Positions 35,251 to 42,659 of a stretch of DNA of 64,000 bases are shown piece after piece (the stretch's first letter is position 1; the number at the start of each line of letters is the position of its first letter). A program made the position numbers and the translations under genes. The stretch comes from a virus. The notes under the pieces are model-generated. The model searched no databases and had not been told where the DNA came from. It saw only the letters and a list, made by a program, of their open reading frames with translations. The stretch spans positions 1-64,000 of IMG/VR virus record IMGVR_UViG_3300021376_000051; one strand, written 5' to 3'.

Positions 35251-35901
35251 TTAACCAAAAGCTCCACCAATTGCTGCGCCACCAATACCACCCGCAATTT
35301 GAGCAGCACCAGCAATATAACCAGCTGTTGCATAAGCTGATGAGTTTTCATATATTGGACGTTCTCCAGCAATTCTTAAATTCGGTAAGAAAATGTTTTC
35401 TGTTCGTTGAGACATAGTAGATCTAAATTCTCTATCAAGATTTTGTAGTTCTGTTAGGTAGTTTTTCTTTAGCTGGGTTGCATTATTAATTACATCAATA
35501 TTTTGTGCCAAAGATAAAGCCGCATATAAACCACTGTTTGCAGAAATGCCTTTATTTGTTACTGCATTTAGCAAAGAAGCACCGGCTTGTGTAGCCTGTC
35601 TTGATAACTGTGTGTTTTGGAATGTGTTTATTTCTGCTGCGTTTTGGCCTTTTTCTGTTCTTGTTCTATATGCAGAAGAAGATATAGCCATATTTCTTTT
35701 TGTTTGTTGCGTAAAGTTATATGCTGACATAAACTGTTCTCTAGCATTAAAATTTGCAACTTCTCTTAAGTTTTGCAACCATTGTTGATATGCTGCTTGA
35801 TTTCTTTGTTCTGAAGCTGCTTGATTTGCTCTTCCTTGAGCCATTGTACTTATACCACCCGCGATAGCAGTACCAATTAGTGCACCAGCTATAATAGCCA
35901 T
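35251..35901 (-). CDS. Internal virion protein, gp14-like
   Basis: A 216-residue protein with a glycine/alanine-rich hydrophobic N-terminus (IIAGALIGTAIAGGISTMA), a long helical, Gln/Asn-rich middle (RANQAASEQRNQAAYQQWLQ) and a hydrophobic C-terminus (AGYIAGAAQIAGGIGGAAIG). This matches the design of T7 gp14 (196 residues), the ejection protein that reaches the outer membrane. It starts the three-gene ejection module and shares the base junction with the sulfotransferase-like gene. Assignment rests on pattern and position. Confidence 0.82.
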   Translation of the reverse strand: MAIIAGALIGTAIAGGISTMAQGRANQAASEQRNQAAYQQWLQNLREVANFNAREQFMSAYNFTQQTKRNMAISSSAYRTRTEKGQNAAEINTFQNTQLSRQATQAGASLLNAVTNKGISANSGLYAALSLAQNIDVINNATQLKKNYLTELQNLDREFRSTMSQRTENIFLPNLRIAGERPIYENSSAYATAGYIAGAAQIAGGIGGAAIGGAFG

Positions 35902-36398
35902 TACAGACCTCTTTCTAAATAGTTTAGAATTTCTTTAGTTCTATTAGTTAAATCTTCAGTATATACATGTAACACAGAGTTAAATTTATATTTATTAAGT
36001 GCTTCTAAATGATTGTTATAAATAGTTTCTACAGATAAATCCGAAAATAAACTACCAACTTTTGTTTTAATTTCATCCTTCCACACTTTATACATACTGT
36101 TTAACTGCGCTTGTTTATCTTTTCTTTCAATTATTACGGCAGCACCAATACTATTTGGATCTAGTAGTTTAAGACCTTGGGACCACATCTTTATAATGTA
36201 TCCATCAAGTGCATTGGTTGCGGCTAGTTGTGGTATTATATAGGGATCTAATTCCCAGTATCCACTTGGATTATGTTTTTTTATTGTAAGACCCTTTAAA
36301 TGTTTTTTACCCATAATAGGTAATCCAGCTTTACGGGCTTCATTCATTATGTACGAAGTACCAACCCTGGGTCCTACCCCAGTTACAATAGATATCAT
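35901..36398 (-). CDS. Sulfotransferase-fold P-loop protein
   Basis: A 165-residue protein opening with a modified P-loop strand-loop-helix (ISIVTGVGPRVGTSYIMNEA) like the PAPS-binding start of phage sulfotransferase-family proteins. The expected downstream elements are ELDPYII, AAVIIERKDKQAQLNSMY (second strand with R) and a C-terminal helix pair. It is shorter than full sulfotransferases. Between the terminase and ejection genes it might modify a virion component or host glycan, but activity is unproven. The start ATG at 36398 overlaps the terminase end by 4 bases. Confidence 0.65.
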   Translation of the reverse strand: MISIVTGVGPRVGTSYIMNEARKAGLPIMGKKHLKGLTIKKHNPSGYWELDPYIIPQLAATNALDGYIIKMWSQGLKLLDPNSIGAAVIIERKDKQAQLNSMYKVWKDEIKTKVGSLFSDLSVETIYNNHLEALNKYKFNSVLHVYTEDLTNRTKEILNYLERGL

Positions 36399-38056
36399 CT
36401 CCAACCCCATTGATTTTTCTTAGGTGGTTTATGATTAGTTGATATTAGTTTTAAAGCACCGCTGCTTGGAATATAATCACCAGCCCTAAAGTTTTCAGCC
36501 CAGTTTTTTACTCGCTTTTCCCAAGCTTTCTTCTGATTATCTTCTGAAGCCTTAGAAACATCTAACTTCATATGTTCTTTATAGTATTCTACAGCTGATG
36601 CCAATACGTCAATCCTATCGTCATGCTTTAGTGCCCCACGTCCACGATGGATTCTAGTCAACTGAACTTGGTTTTCTTGGTCTTTAATTACCTTACGATC
36701 AATAACCAATCTATGCATAGCCATAACAGGCTCTAGAGTTTCTATAATACGGATTTCTTTTTGTCCTTTTACCTTGTATTCTTCTACACCTACCCTGCCG
36801 CATTCATTCATTAGAAATGGTACTAATACTTTGGTAAACAAACCATCACCAAAGTTAGACTCCGTTCTAACTAGTTTTATTTCATATTCATTGACAAGTT
36901 TAGCAATTTTACCTAGGGTAATGTCATCATATCCGCCATCAATACCCATTAGTTCATGTACAAAGATCATTCCATTTAGTACAGAAACAACGGCAACCCC
37001 GGTTTGGTCTGTTCCTCTACCCGATGGGTCAATACAAAGATGTGTATGTTGATATGGCATAAAGTTATCAGACATGTGCATTGGTTCTGGAATTATGTCT
37101 CCAGTTATACCAAACATTGGCATACCTGATAATGCATTTTGACCCTGCCAAACTATTAGATCTGGAGCTACTGTAGGATTAATATCCATAACAATAAGAT
37201 CCCGTAACTTTAGTGGGTATCTATCGGCATCGGCTAAAGAGGTTATAAGACGATATTGTAGAGCATACGCGCTAGGCCCCATTTTAGCCTGTCTGGCGGC
37301 TAGCTCTACTCGGTCGAACCGTTCGGGCTGGGTTGCATCCCCTGGCTCTATATCAAGCTCTAGGACCCAAGGAGCCACGTCCTCAGTCTCATGGGGAGTT
37401 AGAGCATTAGGCATTTCAGCCGGATACTTAATCATAGGATATGATACTTTAAGGACATTATAAATAGAGTCCTGATAATGGGGTGTACCTAGGAATATAA
37501 CTCTAGACGGTTTGTTCCTAATAGACTCAAGTTCATTGAGTTTCTTAAGTAAGTTTTCCTTACCTATTGGTGTTTCATTCTTACCAGCAATCTCAATGTC
37601 ATCTAGGATAATACGATCTGCGTGAAGACCAGTAATTTGCCCAGTAATACCACGGGCTGCACAACTTAGATCCTGTGTAAACTTAGTCCTAACAGATATG
37701 TTAAAACCAAGTGCGTTATCCTTATCTGCTTCACCTGGAATAAGGTGTTGGCAGTATGGAACAACAGATAAAATCTTTCTAGCTTGGGAAACAAAGTCAA
37801 TAGCTTTTCCCTGAGTATTAGACAATACAAGAAAGGTACAGTTAGGATTTCTTAACCACTCCCAACTTGCCATACAAGCTGTAATGGTTGATTTACCAGT
37901 ACCGCGTCCTGCGGCTATAATTTGATCTTCTGGACCCTCCTGGATTTGTCTAGCTAGTTCATATTGGATTCGGGTAGGTTCCCCAAGGCCGAGATGCTTA
38001 AAACAAAAGTAAAGGTGGTTTCTAAAATCATCTACAACTTCTTGGGGAACCCGCAT
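36395..38056 (-). CDS. terL: Terminase large subunit (gp19-like)
   Basis: A 553-residue DNA-packaging motor. The ATPase half has Walker A AAGRGTGKSTIT (about residue 50) and Walker B RIILDDIE (about 148). The nuclease half has the RNase H-like acidic site LCIDPSGRGTDQTGVAVV (about 325) and the late acidic motif HDDRIDVLASAVEYY (about 488). The length fits T7 gp19 (586). It would drive DNA into proheads through the portal at 54752-56356 and cut concatemers. It starts 12 bases after the small subunit gene. Confidence 0.95.
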   Translation of the reverse strand: MRVPQEVVDDFRNHLYFCFKHLGLGEPTRIQYELARQIQEGPEDQIIAAGRGTGKSTITACMASWEWLRNPNCTFLVLSNTQGKAIDFVSQARKILSVVPYCQHLIPGEADKDNALGFNISVRTKFTQDLSCAARGITGQITGLHADRIILDDIEIAGKNETPIGKENLLKKLNELESIRNKPSRVIFLGTPHYQDSIYNVLKVSYPMIKYPAEMPNALTPHETEDVAPWVLELDIEPGDATQPERFDRVELAARQAKMGPSAYALQYRLITSLADADRYPLKLRDLIVMDINPTVAPDLIVWQGQNALSGMPMFGITGDIIPEPMHMSDNFMPYQHTHLCIDPSGRGTDQTGVAVVSVLNGMIFVHELMGIDGGYDDITLGKIAKLVNEYEIKLVRTESNFGDGLFTKVLVPFLMNECGRVGVEEYKVKGQKEIRIIETLEPVMAMHRLVIDRKVIKDQENQVQLTRIHRGRGALKHDDRIDVLASAVEYYKEHMKLDVSKASEDNQKKAWEKRVKNWAENFRAGDYIPSSGALKLISTNHKPPKKNQWGWR

Positions 38057-38068
38057 CCGAATCTCCTA

Positions 38069-38290
38069 TTAATAAGTGGCCTGTTTCATCTTGAATGGAG
38101 CAGCATTTTTCATGGCTTGCTCAACAGCTTCAATAGACTCACTTGGAATCTTGTTAACCTGGTCCTTGTGGTCACTAAGGATACCACGGACTACAGTGTA
38201 AAAACCAGGAGTACACTTAGCTTCATCACCAAAGTCGGCAATAAGACGAGCAATCAATAACTCCTGTAACTTATTTAAATGCTCCTTCAT
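38069..38290 (-). CDS. terS: Terminase small subunit (gp18-like)
   Basis: A 73-residue helical protein (LNKLQELLIARLIADFGDEA, then IPSESIEAVEQAMKN) immediately upstream of terL. Size and position match the T7 gp18 group, which recognises concatemers for packaging. There are no catalytic motifs, as expected. It starts 2 bases after the small membrane gene. Confidence 0.8.
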   Translation of the reverse strand: MKEHLNKLQELLIARLIADFGDEAKCTPGFYTVVRGILSDHKDQVNKIPSESIEAVEQAMKNAAPFKMKQATY

Positions 38291-38291
38291 A

Positions 38292-38393
38292 TCACTTCTT
38301 GCCTAGCTTAGTGATTGGGAAGACATGACCAGCAACATAACCAACTACAAATAACATACCAGCAAACCAAAGACTGCCTAAAAATGATTCCAT
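38292..38393 (-). CDS. 33-residue membrane peptide
   Basis: MESFLGSLWFAGMLFVVGYV continues hydrophobic for a few residues and ends in a basic tail (TKLGKK): one transmembrane helix. AAGGAGAATTAAT precedes the ATG at 38393. It lies between a lipoprotein-like gene and terS, the place where T7 keeps its holin (gp17.5), so a small holin is a reasonable guess. Confidence 0.7.
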   Translation of the reverse strand: MESFLGSLWFAGMLFVVGYVAGHVFPITKLGKK

Positions 38394-38394
38394 A

Positions 38395-38940
38395 TTAATT
38401 CTCCTTTTTACTTAACTTACTGTAAGCCGCATCAAAAGCGGGGTCTGATGCCCGTAATGCAGCAACCATTTCCCGGGGGGTAACTGGATCAGACTCGTCT
38501 AGCGTTTTCTTAGCTAACTCAGCCTGCTCTAGTTTAGCCTTAGGAATAAATAAACCTAAAGAATAGAATATACCCTTAAGTAATGTACCTAGTCCGGTAT
38601 ACCAAAGTATAAAGCAAATAGCAATTATACTAAGAGTAATCATTATATAAGATAATAAACTAGCCCACCAAGGAACCTTGTCTTCTACTTTGGTTAACGC
38701 AACCAATGTAGACTTAGTTAGATTAACTATAGTATCTTGTTCTTTCGTTCCAGCAGATGCTTCTGCTTGGATCGACGCAACATCTATAACCTCGGTTTTT
38801 GTGGCTTCATCAATTCTAATAAACCTTTCCTTAGAAGATTGAGCCAAAGTAGATACTTGATTAGCATCTTTTGCGATTTGTGCTGTTGGTGATTTACAAC
38901 CAACTAGAACTAAACATAGTAGTAATATATACTTATACAT
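38395..38940 (-). CDS. Lipoprotein-like membrane protein (lysis/spanin candidate)
   Basis: A 181-residue protein with a lipoprotein signal peptide: YILLLCLVLVGC, lipobox LVGC, Cys at 15. A helical, charged region follows (residues 20-85), then one or two membrane segments (SLLSYIMITLSIIAICFILW, about 93-115) and a charged C-terminal tail. Lipidation plus a second membrane segment is unusual for a simple outer-membrane spanin. It lies between a TM/coiled-coil protein and a TM peptide, so a lysis function is plausible but unproven. Confidence 0.7.
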   Translation of the reverse strand: MYKYILLLCLVLVGCKSPTAQIAKDANQVSTLAQSSKERFIRIDEATKTEVIDVASIQAEASAGTKEQDTIVNLTKSTLVALTKVEDKVPWWASLLSYIMITLSIIAICFILWYTGLGTLLKGIFYSLGLFIPKAKLEQAELAKKTLDESDPVTPREMVAALRASDPAFDAAYSKLSKKEN

Positions 38941-39206
38941 TACTTTCTTCTTTCTAGTTCAACAACTCTGGCTTTAAGATCGTCTAACATTGCTTTGTGT
39001 GTGGCATCATTAGATGATATTTGAATTTGTGCTTTAACCAAGTCTTGAACAATTGTTTTTAGTTCTGATAAGTCTTGATTTGTTTTATCTAGCATTTGGG
39101 ATCTTTTGCCAATATCAACAAAAAAAGCACCAACACCAATAGCTAAAACAACCAATTGGAACCATTGAACTAATATAGCGGATGTTTCTTTTTCTTTTGG
39201 TGGCAT
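38940..39206 (-). CDS. TM/coiled-coil protein (inner spanin-like candidate)
   Basis: An 88-residue protein with one membrane segment (ILVQWFQLVVLAIGVGAFFV, residues about 11-30), then a long heptad-rich tail (LDKTNQDLSELKTIVQDLVK, LDDLKARVVELERRK). This architecture resembles inner-membrane spanin subunits such as T7 gp18.5, though it is shorter. It starts 9 bases after the tail-fibre stop and ends at the start of the lipoprotein-like gene, so the pair could form a two-component spanin. Confidence 0.7.
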   Translation of the reverse strand: MPPKEKETSAILVQWFQLVVLAIGVGAFFVDIGKRSQMLDKTNQDLSELKTIVQDLVKAQIQISSNDATHKAMLDDLKARVVELERRK

Positions 39207-39215
39207 AAGATCTCC

Positions 39216-42200
39216 TTAAATTTCTGAAATTGTAGTTGTATTTAGACCTTGGTTAGCTGCTACTGTACCTTCAATTAAATCTAAAGTTGCATCAGTATTA
39301 AGAATACTAAGTCTAATCCATAAATCACTTGGAATACCAACATTTACAAACTTTACAGCGCATTCATTTCTACCTGAAATTGATACATTATTTGCTGAAG
39401 TCCAGGCATTATCTTTATTAGCTGGACTTGCTGCTTTATAGTTGTGCCTTGAAAATACAGTTTTAGTTGATATATTTCCAGTTGCTATTCTATTAGTCCA
39501 GTTATAAGCTGTATTAAAAGATCCATTATGATATCCTTGATATTGCGAGTTCCACTGTGCCGTATAGTCATCAAAGTTATACCAGTCTACTGCCGAGTTT
39601 AAACCTGCACCAGCATCAAACGATTCAATACCTGAAGTATAATAATCACTAGAAGCTGTCCCATAGTCTGTGTTGTAAACTTCTAGATCCCAGTTCCAGG
39701 GTCCATAATCTTTTTCAGTATCTACTGTTACACCATCTCTAATTCTAGCTTGAGATCCTAATGGTGTAAGCTTTCTAAAAATTCTACTGTAACCAATTGA
39801 TTTAACTCTTGGGACAATAATACCTATAGTAACAACCAATCTTGAATCTGAACCTATTTGTTCAATTGCTTCATTTTTTACATAAACTTTAATCTTAGAA
39901 TGATCAACTCTTGTTTTTAAATAGTTACTAGTAGCTGTTTTAATATTATTCCCAAAAACTTGATTCAATGAGGTTAATATAGTATTATCTGAAAATCTGC
40001 TATTAGATGCAAATCCATGCTCTAGTAAAATAGATGTTCTTAGTTTATTACTACTATCTCCAGCATTTCTAAATGTGTTAGTAAGGTTTTTCTTACAAAC
40101 TAATCTAAATACATACTCATCAACAGGATCTGGAACAAATCTGGATGCTTCTGAGAATAATTTATTTGCATCTATATTTAATAGATGTGTTCCAATTAAT
40201 CCATCTGGCCAACTAGAAGCAATACTTGCTACTCTTATATCGTTTGGTCTATAGTGCCAAGGCCACCAATCACCACCGTAAATGCCAACTGGAGATAAAG
40301 GATCTCCATTAGTTGAAATTGCCGATCCTAAGAGAGGATTACCAGCAGCATTGCTTATCCCAGATCTAACTATTGGTGGCGCATACTCTGGTTTTCCTAA
40401 ACTAAAAAATTTCATGGTATCGGTTACTTGTATAGTACCAACTTCTTGGGCCATCCAATCAATATCAGCTAATCCAAATACTTCTGGATTTATGCCACCC
40501 AGTAAGTAATACTGACTACTCCACTGGTAATTCCAAGCACTCCAAACACCATCTGCTTTAAATACAGTACCATCATTAAGTTCTGTTGTGGTGCTTTGGG
40601 CATATGTTAGTTGTGTTGGCTTTGACCAACCTTCCCACCTTAGTTCTTTTTTTAAAGTATTAAAGTTTTGTTCTACTTCAGCAAAGGCTTCTGTTCCAGC
40701 TACTGGTGTTGGTGTTCCTTGGCTTAAACCACGACCGTCAGCAGTTAATACTGGTTGAGTTCCACTAGCAGATAAAGCAAGTGCTTGTCTGTTGTAATAA
40801 ATGATTTGTTTTGGAATTTTCCACAACACAGCAGCTACCGTTTCGTTTCCCTCTAGTCTTTTAAAGTTAACATCAGTAAAGGAATTGTATTCAGCATTTA
40901 TAAAAGAAGATTTTCTTCTTCTTACAAATCTTTCCTTTATTATAGCATTATTATCAGCAGCTGTAGAAGGATGGGTATCTGTACTATATTCAAGATTAAA
41001 TAATGGAGTATCCCCAGATACGGCATTTGTTGTTCTATCATTCATAGAAGCAAAGGCAAAATCTCTTAAAGCCGCTAAATAAAAATCATGGTATTTTACA
41101 GTTACTAATGAATTTTTATCAATTGTATTTGGGTTGGTATTAACTCTAAGTTGTTGTGTTAAACCAGGTAAGGTAGATGTAGATACAAAACTACCACCTA
41201 TTATTACAGGAATGCTTGATAAATTAGAAGTAGCGCATTCAGGTACAGAAAGATAGAAATGTCTTACACCATAGCAACTAATTTTAGATTTAAGGGTTGT
41301 TGCAGCTCCAATTGTTGTTCTTGTAAAAAATGGTGAAGTTTGATATACGTTTCCACCAGATAAAATACCATGATACTTTAATAATGTACCAGCACCAACA
41401 TAATATCCATCAGCGGTGGTGCCACCAGTAGAAATAGCACTACCATATAATTCTAGTGGTTTATTCCAATACATAGATTGATAACCATCTAACATATTTC
41501 CAGTTGCTGAATCAAGAATATTTTGCCGGTCTTCGTTTAAATTCCATAAGAATTTTACTTTTACTGGATTTGCAATATTACTAGCTACGTTTTGGAACCT
41601 AGTTTCTATTGATGTTAGGTATTGTCTAAGATCTGTAATTACTGGATTATTTGTTTGAACAGCCGGAACACAAGACTGTATAATACTGTAAACAGTTGGT
41701 GGATCTGGTAAGACCCAGTTATTATTTGCATTTCTAAACTGATCTAGATTAGAGCCAACGTCTACAGCAACTCCACCATTTGTATAGGAAAGGTTTGTTG
41801 CTAGGTTTTGAAAGGCTCTACCTGGTGTAACAACTGGAGTACTAAACAAATTAAAAGAAGCTTGAGTATTTATCCACCTAGATGTTGTAGAATCATACTT
41901 AAGAATATCATTATTTTCTGGTGGGTTCTCTAATGTTACATCGGTTAAACTAGTTAAGTCTGTAGATACGCCATTACTGGCAACAAACTTAGTTCCATCC
42001 CAACTAAGGGTAGAGTTTGGATCAAGGTTTCCAAAATCAAATATTACAGGATTTGGGCCACCAATACTAACAAAATTAAACGAAGATGCTGTTACAAGTG
42101 TCCATTTTGCTGGATGGGTTGTTGGACTTTCTTCAGCTGTTGTTAGCTGTAGACATCGATAAACCGATCCGTTAAATGTAACTACAGAACCAATCTGATA

Positions 42201-42647
42201 AACAGACCCATTACTCCATGCAGGAATACTGTTTAAATCTGTAAATACATTATTATATGTAGATCCACTTAGTTCTTTTTCTTGCGTTAAAAAGAGTAAC
42301 TGATGGAATGCTGAGTTAAGTTCATTAGCCGATAGTTTTGCACCATCACTAAATACAGTAAGCATTCTTTGGTCATTAGTTATTCTTCTAATAACAACCT
42401 GACCAGATGGAGCGGAGTTAAATACAATATTAGTACCTTGGATTGTATATTCAGTATTCTCTACCCGTAGTGTTTCTACGCCGTTTACTGATGGTCTTGT
42501 GTATACATAAATCTGATTAGAAATAGGTATTTCACAAATGTAATATAAAGAATCGTATGAGAATGTAGTGCCACCAGCTGCATTAAAAACCGCTTCTACA
42601 TTGCTAGCTAAAATAGGTAGATTTGCTGAATAACTATAACAAGGCAT
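39216..42647 (-). CDS. Tail fibre protein, gp17-like N-terminus
   Basis: A 1143-residue host-receptor fibre. The N-terminal 130 residues match the T7 gp17 virion-attachment domain: VNGVETLRVENTEYTI, SGQVVIRRITNDQRML and LNSAFHQLLFLTQEKE are its usual blocks. A carbohydrate-binding-like WSNGSVYQIGSVVTFNGSVY segment follows near 145, then a long beta-rich region with many Asn/Thr/Ser and aromatic residues, probably the receptor-binding shaft and tip. T7 gp17 is 553 residues, so the distal part is about twice as long. Only the N-terminus is assigned by similarity. Confidence 0.88.
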   Translation of the reverse strand: MPCYSYSANLPILASNVEAVFNAAGGTTFSYDSLYYICEIPISNQIYVYTRPSVNGVETLRVENTEYTIQGTNIVFNSAPSGQVVIRRITNDQRMLTVFSDGAKLSANELNSAFHQLLFLTQEKELSGSTYNNVFTDLNSIPAWSNGSVYQIGSVVTFNGSVYRCLQLTTAEESPTTHPAKWTLVTASSFNFVSIGGPNPVIFDFGNLDPNSTLSWDGTKFVASNGVSTDLTSLTDVTLENPPENNDILKYDSTTSRWINTQASFNLFSTPVVTPGRAFQNLATNLSYTNGGVAVDVGSNLDQFRNANNNWVLPDPPTVYSIIQSCVPAVQTNNPVITDLRQYLTSIETRFQNVASNIANPVKVKFLWNLNEDRQNILDSATGNMLDGYQSMYWNKPLELYGSAISTGGTTADGYYVGAGTLLKYHGILSGGNVYQTSPFFTRTTIGAATTLKSKISCYGVRHFYLSVPECATSNLSSIPVIIGGSFVSTSTLPGLTQQLRVNTNPNTIDKNSLVTVKYHDFYLAALRDFAFASMNDRTTNAVSGDTPLFNLEYSTDTHPSTAADNNAIIKERFVRRRKSSFINAEYNSFTDVNFKRLEGNETVAAVLWKIPKQIIYYNRQALALSASGTQPVLTADGRGLSQGTPTPVAGTEAFAEVEQNFNTLKKELRWEGWSKPTQLTYAQSTTTELNDGTVFKADGVWSAWNYQWSSQYYLLGGINPEVFGLADIDWMAQEVGTIQVTDTMKFFSLGKPEYAPPIVRSGISNAAGNPLLGSAISTNGDPLSPVGIYGGDWWPWHYRPNDIRVASIASSWPDGLIGTHLLNIDANKLFSEASRFVPDPVDEYVFRLVCKKNLTNTFRNAGDSSNKLRTSILLEHGFASNSRFSDNTILTSLNQVFGNNIKTATSNYLKTRVDHSKIKVYVKNEAIEQIGSDSRLVVTIGIIVPRVKSIGYSRIFRKLTPLGSQARIRDGVTVDTEKDYGPWNWDLEVYNTDYGTASSDYYTSGIESFDAGAGLNSAVDWYNFDDYTAQWNSQYQGYHNGSFNTAYNWTNRIATGNISTKTVFSRHNYKAASPANKDNAWTSANNVSISGRNECAVKFVNVGIPSDLWIRLSILNTDATLDLIEGTVAANQGLNTTTISEI

Positions 42648-42659
42648 TGTAAATTCTCC

